Shown here piece by piece: positions 10,501 to 18,762 of a stretch of DNA of 64,000 nucleotides. Where the stretch lies: NCBI GenBank assembly GCA_019119305.1, contig DWXH01000012.1, positions 1 through 64,000 of the forward strand, given 5' to 3'. Under the pieces are notes generated by a model, which was not told the DNA's origin, ran no database searches, and saw only the letters and a program-made list of their open reading frames with translations. This DNA comes from Candidatus Alistipes merdigallinarum (GTDB taxonomy: Bacteria; Bacteroidota; Bacteroidia; Bacteroidales; Rikenellaceae). The translations under genes were made by a program, and so were the position numbers. Position 1 is the stretch's first letter; the number at the start of each line of letters is the position of its first letter.

Positions 10501-10607
10501 GGCATCAGCGATACGGGGAGCAGCCCGATGGCCACCGAACCGAGCGTCAGCACAGCAATCAGGCTCATCGTCACCGCAACAGGGCGTTCTATCAAGCGTC
10601 GGATCAT
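7527..10607 (-). CDS. RND efflux permease, first subunit
   Basis: A 1026-residue RND permease, normal length for the family. It starts IERPVAVTMSLIAVLTLGSV (first helix). TM4 carries GIGMMVDNSIVVIDN, and TM10 carries CGIVINDSILKVD with Asp and Lys available for proton transfer. Family role: proton-driven export of drugs, lipids or other amphiphiles from the periplasm or membrane through a TolC channel. It follows the adaptor gene by 79 nt and overlaps the second RND gene by 4 bp. The order TolC, adaptor, RND, RND fits one operon from the promoter near 13,350. Substrate cannot be read from the sequence. Confidence 0.92.
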   Translation of the reverse strand: MIRRLIERPVAVTMSLIAVLTLGSVAIGLLPVSLMPDIDIPQITVQVTDDDASARELDASILKPLKNQLMQVSNLKTMRTEARNGTGSIFMEFNHGTDIDYSFIETNEKIDRAMGFLPKDMDRPKVVKASATDIPAFFINMTLSDEEQKKADAVSPELKELYPVSPRFMEMSRFAEQVIARRIEQIPQVAMVDVSGVAYPELLIIPNKEKLESLGITEQTLTQAIESNNIKLGNLTIRDGEYQYNIRFESDIISKKDIEDIYLNLHGRLYQFKDLAQVIEHPQRQQGMVRSDSREAISFAVIKQSDARMSDLQTEINNLMGHFAAEYPGVKFTVTRDQTELLSYSIDNLRSNIIVGGLLACLILFLFMQDLRTPFLVTITIPLSLVVSLLGFHLMGITINIISLSGLVLGIGMMVDNSIVVIDNISQHWDRGETLKMAVPSATNEVFAPMLSSVLTTCSVFLPLIFLSGIAGALFFDQAMAVTIGLFSSLLVSVLVIPVYYYLFYRKNSFRPQNRYLAKLNVIDFQGGYERMLKWFFRHQRFVWVTFLATIPAIYFVYTEITKEKLPPITQDDTMLVIDWNNRISPEENDRRTDELMQEITDITTQRTAMTGVQQFILSHTPEQSVSEATVYIRAKEAKLLPEVKQRLSERIKERYPDAMFRFEVSGNIFDMIFSQKEPTLVAHLKPTNGQAPDPDKLNRVLTELNKALPDTYIEPALWQEHLLFVVKPQMMALYGVNYNSVFAALKQAMNQSTIFTINTGVFSIPVVSGDQIHQSLDILSTKVTNAQGAEIPLSLLVGESRGRDLKNIVSGPEGDYYPVNLTADNREVPRLMDKINRVVRENDDFDVSYSGAYFSNRTMIEELIIVLTVALLLLYFILAAQFESLVQPFIILSEIVVDIFGAILVLWLLGSSINLMSLIGIIVMCGIVINDSILKVDTINKLRKSGYSLVRAIMVGGSRRIKPILMTSLTTILAVAPFLYRGDMGSDLQYPLSVALIGGMVIGTFVSVFYVPVFYYAIYHRKNGK

Positions 10608-10686
10608 AAAATCAACAGTGAATTATTTCGTCCCCACGGGAAAACCGTCAAGATGAAACTTTGGGATTAATATTATTCCGGATCGG

Positions 10687-11766
10687 TCATTTTACTACAA
10701 CTTCAGAATTGTCTGCCAGATTCAAATTCCCCGATGTGATAATGACATCCCCGACATTCAGTTCGGCACCCTTATCCGTATTGGCCGCGACCACATGTGA
10801 ATCGCTGTTCGACATCAGGACATGCACATAGGTCCATATCGAACGCCCCTCCGGACTCATCCGGAACAGCACCTCCTGGTTGTCCCGGATCACGACCGCA
10901 CTTTTCGGAACAACCAGTTGGTCGGAGATCATATTCTCGACCAATACCGAGACGTTCATCCCCTCCAGAAGCTCGCCCGTCGCATTGTTCACCTGTGCCC
11001 GGACATTGATCTGCCCCTTGTCGTCCACCAGCGGGTTGATCTGAGTGACCTCCCCGTCAAAATAGTGATCGGGCGCATTGAACACGGCCACCTTGACCCG
11101 CTGGCCTTTCCGGACAAAACCGATCTCCGACTCCAACAGATTGAAATCGACATCGAATACCCGATCATCGATCAAGGTACAGAATTCTCCCTGCGGCTGT
11201 TCATATACTTTCGACTGGAGATTGGCGATCTTCCCTCCGAACGGGGCAATGAGTGTCGTATTGGCCAGGGCAATCTCAGCCTGTTTCAAGTTATTGACCG
11301 CCGACGCATACCCCGAACGGATATCGGCCACCTTACGATGTTCCTCCGGAATATTGGTCGTATCCGAATAACCGAATCCGATCAATGCATCCATCCGGTC
11401 GATTTTGCTTTTGTCGAGAGTCAACTGAGCCTGTTTGAGGTTCAGATAGGCGGTCGTCGAATCGAGTTGCGCGATGACCTCCCCTTTCCGAACGCTCTCC
11501 CCGTTTTTAAAACGTATATCGACGATCTCTCCGGTGCCATTGAAATGGAGAACACTCTTGGTCACCGCCCGTAATTTACCGTTTCCGACAATCTGTTTGT
11601 TGAAAGGCTGCATACGAAGGACAACCGTGTCTACAAGATTCTGCTCCTCCACATACACTATCTTCGCGGCATCGGAACCCTCCTTCTCCTTTTCTTTCGC
11701 GCCACCGCAACCGGCCACCATCCCGACCAATAAAATAGACGACAGACAATAGTAGAATTTTATCAT
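10687..11766 (-). CDS. RND periplasmic adaptor lipoprotein (HlyD/AcrA type)
   Basis: A 359-residue membrane-fusion protein. Signal and lipobox VGMVAGC (Cys20) predict anchoring to a membrane. The biotinyl-lipoyl half-motifs are visible as GEIVDIRFKNGESVRKGEVI and LIAPFGGKIANLQSK, flanking a short alpha-hairpin (YLNLKQAQLTLDKSK to LKQAEIALANT). A beta-barrel domain follows (GFVRKGQRVKVAVFNAPDHY). It would bridge the two RND subunits to the TolC protein encoded 50 nt upstream. The hairpin is short, as in MFPs of the HAE2/MdtA-like Bacteroidetes systems. No regulator gene is linked. Confidence 0.9.
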   Translation of the reverse strand: MIKFYYCLSSILLVGMVAGCGGAKEKEKEGSDAAKIVYVEEQNLVDTVVLRMQPFNKQIVGNGKLRAVTKSVLHFNGTGEIVDIRFKNGESVRKGEVIAQLDSTTAYLNLKQAQLTLDKSKIDRMDALIGFGYSDTTNIPEEHRKVADIRSGYASAVNNLKQAEIALANTTLIAPFGGKIANLQSKVYEQPQGEFCTLIDDRVFDVDFNLLESEIGFVRKGQRVKVAVFNAPDHYFDGEVTQINPLVDDKGQINVRAQVNNATGELLEGMNVSVLVENMISDQLVVPKSAVVIRDNQEVLFRMSPEGRSIWTYVHVLMSNSDSHVVAANTDKGAELNVGDVIITSGNLNLADNSEVVVK

Positions 11767-11816
11767 AATTTTTCAGTTTATCGTTGTTCGGACTCTACCC
11801 GTTACACCTGTTTCGG

Positions 11817-13307
11817 TTAATCGCCTATGATTTTGTCGAATTCGGCCGAAATATTCGTCCGGCTGATGAAATCATACAGCGTAAGTTGCCTCAGCGTATA
11901 ATAATAGTTCCAATATTTGCTCAATTCGTTGATATATCTCTGGGCGGCCTCGTCCTTCTCGCTTTGGGCCGTATTGAGGTCCGTAACCGTGGCGGTCCCG
12001 TTGACGAAACGCTCCCGGACCGCTTCATACCGTTGCTCGGCGATGCTGTCAGCCTTAGAGGAGATCTGACACTGGCGGGTCTGGTTGTTGAACTGGACCA
12101 CTTTGATCATGAGATCCTGACGACGCTCCGCATTGTCCAAATCGGCCTGAGTCCGGACTACATTCTCCCGTGATTTCGCGGTCTTGACCCGACCTTTACC
12201 CAATCCCCAATCCAAAATCGGAAAACTCAGTCCCAAACTGATAATTTCTTGATCCATCGGATTCTTATATGCATATCTGAAGCTTTCGTTTTGCTGGGTG
12301 AGACCGAATTGTGCATTCAACGTCGCCGACAATCCGCGATTGGCCTTAGCCTGGGCGACCGCCTGTTCCGCATATAAGATGGAGAGTTCCTGCGTCAATC
12401 CGAACGAGGAGTTGGCATACGACAGGTCGACCACTTCGGCCACATCCATCATGATCGTCGGGATGGAATCGGGAAGGACCAATTCCAACTCGACCGCATC
12501 GTTGTATCCGAGATAGGTTTTCAGTTGCAGCTTGTTCTTATCTACCTGCAACTGATATTCGTTGATGGCCAATCCTTCGTTCAGCAGCCGCAACTCCAGT
12601 TGTAACAGCTCGCTCTGGGTAACATTGCCGATCTCGTAACGCTCTTTCGCTATTTTATACAATGCTTCGGTGTTCTGGTAATTCTTGTTGGCCATATCGA
12701 GCTGCTGCTGAGCCAGAAGCGTGTTGAAAAACAGCGAGGTAACTGTTACGGTGATACCTTCCATCGTTTCGAGATAGACTCGTTTGGCCTTTTCATACTC
12801 TTTCGGCGAGGTTTTCTTCTGCCATTTCAGGGAGTTGTAAGCCCGCAACGGCTGGATGTAAGTAATGTTGATCGGCTGGGAATTATAGGTGATGCTCCGA
12901 TGGGGCGAATATTGATCCAAACGATACAGCTGCGTATAGACCGACAATTTTCCTCCAGTCAGGGCGATATTCTGATCCACCGACAGGCTGATGTTGTTAT
13001 ACATGTTGTTGTTTTGCACGTAATTGATATTTCCGGTCTCGGAGTTCTGGAGAGGGACCAGCGAACGGTTGAATTGCCCCAAAGTCGCATTCAGATTGAG
13101 CGAAGGAAGGTATTGTGCTTTATAGGACCGGTACTCCCAGTAGCTTCCGAGAAAGCTGTGTTTGGCCATCAACGAACTGGGAGACTGCTCATGTGCCGTA
13201 TATATCGTTTCAAAAAGGGTCAGCCGGCGAGATAGATTTTGGGCATCCATGCGGGAGGCTAAAACCGTGCCTCCGATTATTAGAAACAAAAGCAGCGTCT
13301 TTTTCAT
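11817..13307 (-). CDS. TolC-family outer-membrane channel
   Basis: The track ORF begins at 13442, but the start at 13307 gives a proper signal peptide (MKKTLLLFLIIGGTVLASRM, then DAQ) and lies just downstream of a good promoter whose -7 box is at 13343-13350. The earlier ATGs lie upstream of that promoter. The 496-residue product has two OEP-type repeats rich in long helices (YLETMEGITVTVTSLFFNTL, QQLDMANKNYQNTEALYKIA; VKTAKSRENVVRTQADLDNA). It is the first gene of the four-gene efflux operon and should provide the outer-membrane exit duct. No lipobox follows the signal, unlike the OprM-type protein at 33711. Confidence 0.9.
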   Translation of the reverse strand: MKKTLLLFLIIGGTVLASRMDAQNLSRRLTLFETIYTAHEQSPSSLMAKHSFLGSYWEYRSYKAQYLPSLNLNATLGQFNRSLVPLQNSETGNINYVQNNNMYNNISLSVDQNIALTGGKLSVYTQLYRLDQYSPHRSITYNSQPINITYIQPLRAYNSLKWQKKTSPKEYEKAKRVYLETMEGITVTVTSLFFNTLLAQQQLDMANKNYQNTEALYKIAKERYEIGNVTQSELLQLELRLLNEGLAINEYQLQVDKNKLQLKTYLGYNDAVELELVLPDSIPTIMMDVAEVVDLSYANSSFGLTQELSILYAEQAVAQAKANRGLSATLNAQFGLTQQNESFRYAYKNPMDQEIISLGLSFPILDWGLGKGRVKTAKSRENVVRTQADLDNAERRQDLMIKVVQFNNQTRQCQISSKADSIAEQRYEAVRERFVNGTATVTDLNTAQSEKDEAAQRYINELSKYWNYYYTLRQLTLYDFISRTNISAEFDKIIGD

Positions 13308-13342
13308 TCGTTTTTTATCGGGGAGAAGATTTACTATTATAA

Positions 13343-13375
13343 CAAATATATAAAACATTTTATAAAAAAAGCAAA
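13343..13375 (-). promoter_or_regulatory. Bacteroidetes-type promoter of the dual-RND operon
   Basis: On the minus strand TTTG (13372-13375), 21 nt, then TATATTTG (13343-13350), matching the TTTG-N(19-21)-TAnnTTTG pattern. It lies ~35 nt upstream of the TolC start at 13307 and supports that start. Confidence 0.75.
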
Positions 13376-13441
13376 GCGAATGCTTAAAAAACATTCGCTT
13401 ATACGTTTTTATTGAATAGATATTTTTCTGTTTTCGACTCA

Positions 13442-14617
13442 CTACATTCCTTTCAGCTTATATTTTATTAAAATTCCGTTATCCGACTCATCCATGGCGG
13501 CTACAATTTTCGACAACTGCTCACCGTATTTATTACCCTCCGGAAGTTTTTTCATATACGGATAGATCGTTTTTATACTCAAAGCGGAATAATAGGAGCA
13601 CACATTATCTCCGTCCACGAAATACTGACTCAGGCCCAAGTTACATGTTGAGTGATTGATCAGACCGCCTGAACTTATCAATGTGACCTCTCGGGTCTTT
13701 TTATCATAGATTGCCGTATATTCTGTTTTACCCAAATCAAATCGGAACAACAGATAGCGCGATGATGCCATAAACGCATCTATACCCAGTACATAACGAT
13801 CTGCCAGGCCCTCTTTCATGCAGTCGATCAGACTCTTTGTCAGATACTCTTTTGGGAGCGCATTATCCCCGAAATCGATACGATACTTTGGGGTGCATGC
13901 TCCGTCTGCTACCCGATAGACGGTATTGTCGGATGGATAGCACAACAGAACCTCGTCACCGAGCACCGTATAACTTTCCATATCTTTCCCTCCGTACCGT
14001 TCCGTCTCTTCGAACGGCAGGAACTTACCAAGCAACTTCCCATCTCCATCCAGGACGAACAACAAATACTGCCCCTTTTCCGTTTCACTCCACTCGTTGA
14101 TCAAATAAATATTATTGTTCTGCACAAGAATCCTATTTGCCCAGTATGGAGAAATATCGATGGTTTTTTGGTATTGCCCGTCAAGATCGAAGCAAAGAAT
14201 CTTCATAAGTATATTATCGAACAGATAAATCAACTTATCGGTGACATACATGTCACCCAACTCCATATACTCTCGATTGCTGCGCCCCTCCGCGAAAATC
14301 GACCGATCCAATGTCCCGTCTTCATGCAGGATGAACACACCGTTGGCATCTTTATCCAAGATGTATATCCGGTCATTCTTGAAAAACACCTTCGACACCT
14401 CTCCGATCAAACACTCGTCGGAAGTCTCTATGGGAATGATTTCGCATTGCGTCGTGTCAAACATAAAGGCACAATCATAAGAGCCATCTTTGCTTTGATC
14501 CACATTGATCGTAATAATCGTTTCCGCAGATGTCTGCGCATATAGATCTTTCGAGCCGCATTGCGCAAAACCGACCGTCATCAAAACGTACGCCATGAGG
14601 TAAAAAGCGTTTTTCAT
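13442..14617 (-). CDS. 6-bladed beta-propeller protein, solitary copy
   Basis: A 391-residue exported protein; the signal MKNAFYLMAYVLMTVGFAQC ends in a possible lipobox (GFAQC). Propeller-like strands repeat through the protein (RIYILDKDANGVFILHEDG, YLLFVLDGDGKLLGKFLPF, SDNTVYRVADGACTPKYRID). The DNTVYRV...PKYRIDF segment resembles the DTIYQV...PKYWIDL blade of the array at 1-4.2 kb, so it is a distant member of that family. It does not share their C-terminal DNPVLLFYTLKDPE and ends DNGILIKYKLKGM instead, with the same pattern. It has its own -7 box and lies upstream of, and in line with, the efflux operon. Function unknown. Confidence 0.8.
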   Translation of the reverse strand: MKNAFYLMAYVLMTVGFAQCGSKDLYAQTSAETIITINVDQSKDGSYDCAFMFDTTQCEIIPIETSDECLIGEVSKVFFKNDRIYILDKDANGVFILHEDGTLDRSIFAEGRSNREYMELGDMYVTDKLIYLFDNILMKILCFDLDGQYQKTIDISPYWANRILVQNNNIYLINEWSETEKGQYLLFVLDGDGKLLGKFLPFEETERYGGKDMESYTVLGDEVLLCYPSDNTVYRVADGACTPKYRIDFGDNALPKEYLTKSLIDCMKEGLADRYVLGIDAFMASSRYLLFRFDLGKTEYTAIYDKKTREVTLISSGGLINHSTCNLGLSQYFVDGDNVCSYYSALSIKTIYPYMKKLPEGNKYGEQLSKIVAAMDESDNGILIKYKLKGM

Positions 14618-14662
14618 AACATAGAACCTTTTTGTTGTTATAAATTATTTTGTCAATGATTC

Positions 14663-14670
14663 CAAATTTA
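14663..14670 (-). promoter_or_regulatory. -7 box of the solitary propeller gene
   Basis: TAAATTTG on the minus strand, 46 nt upstream of the ATG at 14617. No convincing TTTG -33 element at normal spacing, so this is a weaker call. Confidence 0.5.
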
Positions 14671-14875
14671 CACAAAAAAGCTATTCAATATAGAAATCAA
14701 TACACGGATTAAAATACACACTATGAATAAAATTTTCAGAATATCGGCACTATCCCTAATAAACAGGAAACCGTAACACCTTCACCGATCGTTACCGGAC
14801 TCTTCCATTATTTGTTTTGAATATCAACCGAATAACCCGCATTTTCGAATTGGAAAATAAAAGGCCTACCACACT

Positions 14876-15046
14876 CTATGCGTAACACCACTTCTTCTCC
14901 GTTTGATGTGCGTGCCATGCCCGGATGATCGACGGATCGCTTTGCCGTATGACATAAAAACGTGCCACTTCACTCATATCCAGATCATTTACACACGCAA
15001 CAGCTCTTCAAGTATCGGTCGATATTCCGCCTTTTACTATCTCTTT
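14876..15046 (-). pseudogene. WxcM-like sugar 3,4-ketoisomerase (cupin), decayed remnant
   Basis: Translating the supposedly empty gap on the minus strand gives KEIVKGGISTDT, a TGA stop, RAVACVNDLD, MSEVARFYVIRQSDP and SIIRAWHAHQTEKKWCYA, then a TAG stop at 14876. From family knowledge, WxcM/FdtA-like proteins begin with a KGG...D-E-R-G-x-V segment followed by VNDFD, RFYVIE and RAWxGHKxExKW. The match runs across the first ~55 residues of a ~135-residue protein. The stop falls where the family has Arg (CGA to TGA fits one transition), and the next Gly is Arg (GGA to AGA). The rest of the domain is not recognisable. The gene is therefore dead. Such enzymes make TDP-3-keto sugars for surface glycans, but no glycan cluster is nearby. 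Confidence 0.7.
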
Positions 15047-15171
15047 AAAAGTCAATATTGAAATGAAATGTCAAGGACATCCGGCATATTATTCATCGTT
15101 TCAATCTGTCACTCCGATCCTCTCAGCTAAAAAACACTCACCTCCATCTCTTTCCCTCCCCTCATTCCGGC

Positions 15172-15957
15172 CTACTCTTTCCGCTGATAATACCTGACCC
15201 AATCGATCTCCAGATATGCCGGTAACTGCGTCGGATCGATCTCGCCGACCCAATCGCCTCCCAACTGCGCATCCATCCGAAGATGGAACGGGTCGTAAGC
15301 AAAGGGGAACTGGCCATCTTTCCCGCCATTGACCTTCGGATAACAGATCGAACGCCGCCCGTTCGTGAAATAGACCAAACTGTCCGGATACATCTCCACA
15401 GCATAGATATTAAAGCCGTCGCGATCGATCGGCGCCATGGCGTATTTGGGCGGATCCTCCCGTTTCAGATGGATCGTATAGTGGCTATGGGATGTCTGGT
15501 AGACGGAATCTTCGAAATTCAGGTGTTCCATAATATCGATCTCGCCGCCGTAGGGATAGGGAATCGGATCGGGACACATCCACAAGGCTGGCCAAAACCC
15601 CTGGGCACAGGTCATTTTGGCCCGAATCTCAATCCGCCCGAATTTGAACTCCTTTTTATAGCGGCTCCAGATACCTCCCGTAAGGTAAGCCGATGTATCC
15701 TCCGGATGATCCGTATTGCAAACGGCCATCAAGCGTATGGTACTGTCCGTAAATCGGTAAAGTTCCTCATACGGCGCCATGTGGGTATCCCAAGGCGACT
15801 TCCCGCGCGGAATAACAGACCATACGGTCGTGTCGAGCCGACCGGAATTGAAGTTCTCCTCCCAAACCAATTCCCACGATTCGTCTTCCCGACAACAACT
15901 CTGAAAAATGCACGACACCAATCCGAAAAAACAAAACACAAAAATTCGCTTGCTCAT
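15172..15957 (-). CDS. GH16 family beta-glucanase-like lipoprotein
   Basis: A 261-residue protein with signal and lipobox (SCIFQSC). The GH16 fold is shown by WELVWEENFNSGRLDTTVWS near residue 30, the catalytic segment GGEIDIMEHL (E-x-D-x-x-E, residues ~138-147) and the C-terminal YLEIDWVRYYQ. Family activity is endo-hydrolysis of beta-1,3 or beta-1,3/1,4 glucans, or of agar, carrageenan and related galactans; the subfamily cannot be fixed from sequence reading alone. The lipid anchor suggests it acts at the cell surface or in the periplasm. It is the last gene of a three-gene set with the unknown protein 30 nt upstream and the FAD oxidoreductase. Confidence 0.9.
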   Translation of the reverse strand: MSKRIFVFCFFGLVSCIFQSCCREDESWELVWEENFNSGRLDTTVWSVIPRGKSPWDTHMAPYEELYRFTDSTIRLMAVCNTDHPEDTSAYLTGGIWSRYKKEFKFGRIEIRAKMTCAQGFWPALWMCPDPIPYPYGGEIDIMEHLNFEDSVYQTSHSHYTIHLKREDPPKYAMAPIDRDGFNIYAVEMYPDSLVYFTNGRRSICYPKVNGGKDGQFPFAYDPFHLRMDAQLGGDWVGEIDPTQLPAYLEIDWVRYYQRKE

Positions 15958-15987
15958 TCCACTACCTCTTTTCTTTCTTCACTTCCA

Positions 15988-16827
15988 CTATTCATTGTTC
16001 GCTAGTATTTCAGGCCAACGCTTGCTCTGTTTTTCCCGATCGAACTGCCAGTCGTCGTCCCTGTACCAAACCATTTTCGGGAGCATCCGAAGGTATTTCT
16101 GTTCGTTCCGTTTACCCTCGTTGGTAAAGAAAAGCTTTAAAGGAACCCCGGCTCGACCCTTTCTGAAAATGATCATTCCCGTACAGTAAACATAAGGTTC
16201 CAATGCCGGTTCCATGGACGTTCCAGGCCTTCGCGCAAATACATTAATGCCCGGCAGCGTATAGACATAAACCGAATCGGCATTGAACCACCGACGGACC
16301 TTTTTCCCGGTACAAATCTTCACATAAGTATTGAAATTCTCCAACGTAAACATCATACCCGGGGTTCTCCGGTGATTTGTAAAATATCCGGGCTTCCGTT
16401 CCAACTCTATATATCCATAAGCCGAAGCCACTTCACTCGCTGCACGAGCCCGTGCACAATTGTCCTTATCGGGACGCAAGGCATACCACCCCGAAGAATC
16501 GGCAAATGGCTCTTGGGTAGATCCCTCCTTAAACACATCTATTTTACTACATGTCACCAAAAAGTTCCGGTCTTCGGATTCGAGCATGAATGCTATCGCA
16601 TCTCTGCTGGTAATATTTTCTCTACAGAACCACAACAAACGATCGCGCCACTCCCGATTGATCATTTGTTTGGGCTGGGTCAACTCGATGTTATATACAT
16701 CGTCATAGAATTGAGCCCATCGATCGAACGAGTTGGACGGATTACTTTTCACCGAGTCGGACATTTGTGCAGAAGCTTGTGCAACAGCCAACACAAAAAA
16801 CGCCGAAAGAACCATACGCTTTTCCAT
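15988..16827 (-). CDS. Unrecognised secreted protein
   Basis: I do not recognise a family. The ATG at 16827 gives a standard signal peptide (MEKRMVLSAFFVLAVAQASA, then Q) and a 279-residue product; the longer track ORF runs up to the stop of the upstream gene and adds an unlikely Tyr-rich leader. The mature protein has no lipobox. It is rich in Arg, Tyr and Trp, with segments such as FDRWAQFYDDVYNIEL, EWRDRLLWFCRENITSRDA and SVYVYTLPGINVFARRPG, and ends KMVWYRDDDWQFDREKQSKR. It lies 69 nt after the FAD oxidoreductase and 30 nt before the GH16 gene, so a role with them in polysaccharide or glycoside processing is possible but unproven. Confidence 0.75.
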   Translation of the reverse strand: MEKRMVLSAFFVLAVAQASAQMSDSVKSNPSNSFDRWAQFYDDVYNIELTQPKQMINREWRDRLLWFCRENITSRDAIAFMLESEDRNFLVTCSKIDVFKEGSTQEPFADSSGWYALRPDKDNCARARAASEVASAYGYIELERKPGYFTNHRRTPGMMFTLENFNTYVKICTGKKVRRWFNADSVYVYTLPGINVFARRPGTSMEPALEPYVYCTGMIIFRKGRAGVPLKLFFTNEGKRNEQKYLRMLPKMVWYRDDDWQFDREKQSKRWPEILANNE

Positions 16828-16896
16828 AACACGATCATTTATCAGGTTAATATTTTGTGTTACAAGATAATAATAATAAGCAAGCCGCTGATACAT

Positions 16897-18762
16897 TTAT
16901 TGAACGACAGGAACCGCATTCAAGGTTCCGCCCTCGTTGTACTGCTGGTTGTTGGGCAGGCCTTTCTCATTGACTCCCTTTTTCATCAAGGCTTTCAGGT
17001 CATTCAGGTGGTAACGATATACCCCTCGCGGCGTCGTATCGTATTTTTTACACAACGAAGCGGCCATTCCGACCACTTCCCCCATCATACCCGTCGTCCG
17101 CATCACCCGCACCGTTCCCAACGCCACGTGCGTCACGCTGATATTACGCCCCGCCATGAACAGATTCTCCACATTGCGGGAGTAGAGGCAACGGTACGGG
17201 ACCGGATAGGGATAGATCAGGATGTGGGTCGTCACGGCCTTGAACTCCTGATTCGGGAAATATCGGCTATTCTTCGGATCGGGACGGTGCAGGTCGATGC
17301 TCCACGTCGTAGTGAACGAAGCATCCTCGTGCGCCACATGTTTCGTCAGATCGTCCTCTTTTAAAATGTAATCGCCCAGCAACCGGCGCGATTCGCGTTT
17401 ACCCGCCATATAGGCAACCCACCCCAACTGCCGATTCCGATACGAATCGTTCCCTTTCAGCCGATTCTTCAGGTAGCTCCAGTTCGAATAGATGACCAAC
17501 ATCCCGTAATCGCGGATCCGTTCGAAATCCCCGATCTGATCGAGGTTCATTCCCGTCTCCCAGGTCCACTCGCCCATCGTGACCTTTTCGCAGCTCTCGT
17601 CGGTAAATTCGATCCCGTAATCGAACTCGGGAAATGTGCTCGGGCCATCGGTTTCGACCGAGTACCACTGCACCGAGGCCCCCATCGTCATCTTGTCGGC
17701 CTTTTCGGGTGCAATGCTCTCGCCGAACTCCTCGCGGCTTTCACGCCCCATACGGTAATCGGCCCCCGCCAGATAACCGACCGTCCCGTCTCCCGTACAA
17801 TCGGAAAAAAGAGGAGCCTCGAACCTCAACTCGCTGCCGTTTTCGATATGTTTGGCCGTAACGGCAACAATCCGGTCGCCCTCCTTCTCCACTCCGATCA
17901 CCCGATAGTTCAGGAAGAGCGACACCCGCTCCTCGCGGGCCAACCAATCCAGCTTCTTTTGATCTTCGTAGGTCGCTGCGGGTTGTGCATTACCCCCCTT
18001 CTCGGGCCCGAACTCCTTCTGCAAACCACCCAACTCCGTGTAGGGTCCCATCTCGATCCGCCCGCCCAAATGGACACGGATTTCGGAACTGTTGTTCCCG
18101 CCCACTACCGGACGGTCATTGATCAGGGCGACATTACACCCCAGACGGGCCGCCGAAACCACCGCACTCATACCGGCAATTCCCGCTCCCACGACGACCA
18201 GATCGTACGTTCCCGCCGACGGCACCTCATCGGGCAAATGCAATGCCTTACGCCGGAAAGCGTCCAGCTCCGCAAGATCGGAGGGCGGTACATCCCCTTT
18301 TTCCGTCGTAAAATAGATCGCATCGCAACGGCCGTCGAAACCGGTCAGGTCATGCAACCGGATCACTGCTTTCTTCTCCTTCACCGACACCTTTCCGACC
18401 TCCTGCCACATCCATGCCGTACCTTCACAACCCAACACCCGCGAAATTTTCTCCTCACCCACAGAGAGCGTGAATTGTCCGGGTCCTTCTCCTTGTTTCC
18501 ATGGAGCGGTCCAGTTGTACGTACGGACATAAACGTAATACTCTCCCCGCTTCGGGAAGGCCACCTCCGTAGTAGCGTCCTCCACCGGAACCCCCATTCC
18601 ATGCGCCAACAGATAGGGCGAGCCCATCAGGTCCATAAACTGCTGATCGACCACCCATCCGCCCTTGTTGCTGAAGCTCTCCGCCTCCACGAGCAGATCG
18701 GCAGCCTGCGACACATGTACCGACAGTACAACAGCCAATAACGACACCCACAAATTCCGCAT
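16897..18762 (-). CDS. Exported FAD-dependent oxidoreductase with N-terminal beta-sandwich
   Basis: A 621-residue protein with a cleavable signal (MRNLWVSLLAVVLSVHVSQA). Residues ~22-150 form a beta-sandwich of golvesin/CBM-like character (LVEAESFSNKGGWVVDQQF, YYVYVRTYNWTAPW). From ~185 there is a Rossmann dinucleotide motif (YDLVVVGAGIAGMSAVVSAA), then GGNNSSEIRVHLGG and a C-terminal ENLFMAGRNISVTHVALGTV, as in the PF12831 FAD-dependent oxidoreductase family. Family members oxidise unknown, probably sugar-like substrates. Export of a flavoprotein plus a carbohydrate-binding-like domain, and a GH16 downstream, suggests glycan oxidation outside the cytoplasm (inference). First gene of its operon. 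Confidence 0.85.
   Translation of the reverse strand: MRNLWVSLLAVVLSVHVSQAADLLVEAESFSNKGGWVVDQQFMDLMGSPYLLAHGMGVPVEDATTEVAFPKRGEYYVYVRTYNWTAPWKQGEGPGQFTLSVGEEKISRVLGCEGTAWMWQEVGKVSVKEKKAVIRLHDLTGFDGRCDAIYFTTEKGDVPPSDLAELDAFRRKALHLPDEVPSAGTYDLVVVGAGIAGMSAVVSAARLGCNVALINDRPVVGGNNSSEIRVHLGGRIEMGPYTELGGLQKEFGPEKGGNAQPAATYEDQKKLDWLAREERVSLFLNYRVIGVEKEGDRIVAVTAKHIENGSELRFEAPLFSDCTGDGTVGYLAGADYRMGRESREEFGESIAPEKADKMTMGASVQWYSVETDGPSTFPEFDYGIEFTDESCEKVTMGEWTWETGMNLDQIGDFERIRDYGMLVIYSNWSYLKNRLKGNDSYRNRQLGWVAYMAGKRESRRLLGDYILKEDDLTKHVAHEDASFTTTWSIDLHRPDPKNSRYFPNQEFKAVTTHILIYPYPVPYRCLYSRNVENLFMAGRNISVTHVALGTVRVMRTTGMMGEVVGMAASLCKKYDTTPRGVYRYHLNDLKALMKKGVNEKGLPNNQQYNEGGTLNAVPVVQ

Noticed and set aside
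14815-14960. Alternative minus-strand frame HTAKRSVDHPGMARTSNGEE and onward in the 14.9-kb gap
   Set aside because: Looks protein-like, but the overlapping frame matches the WxcM/FdtA family over ~55 residues, so this frame is a shadow.
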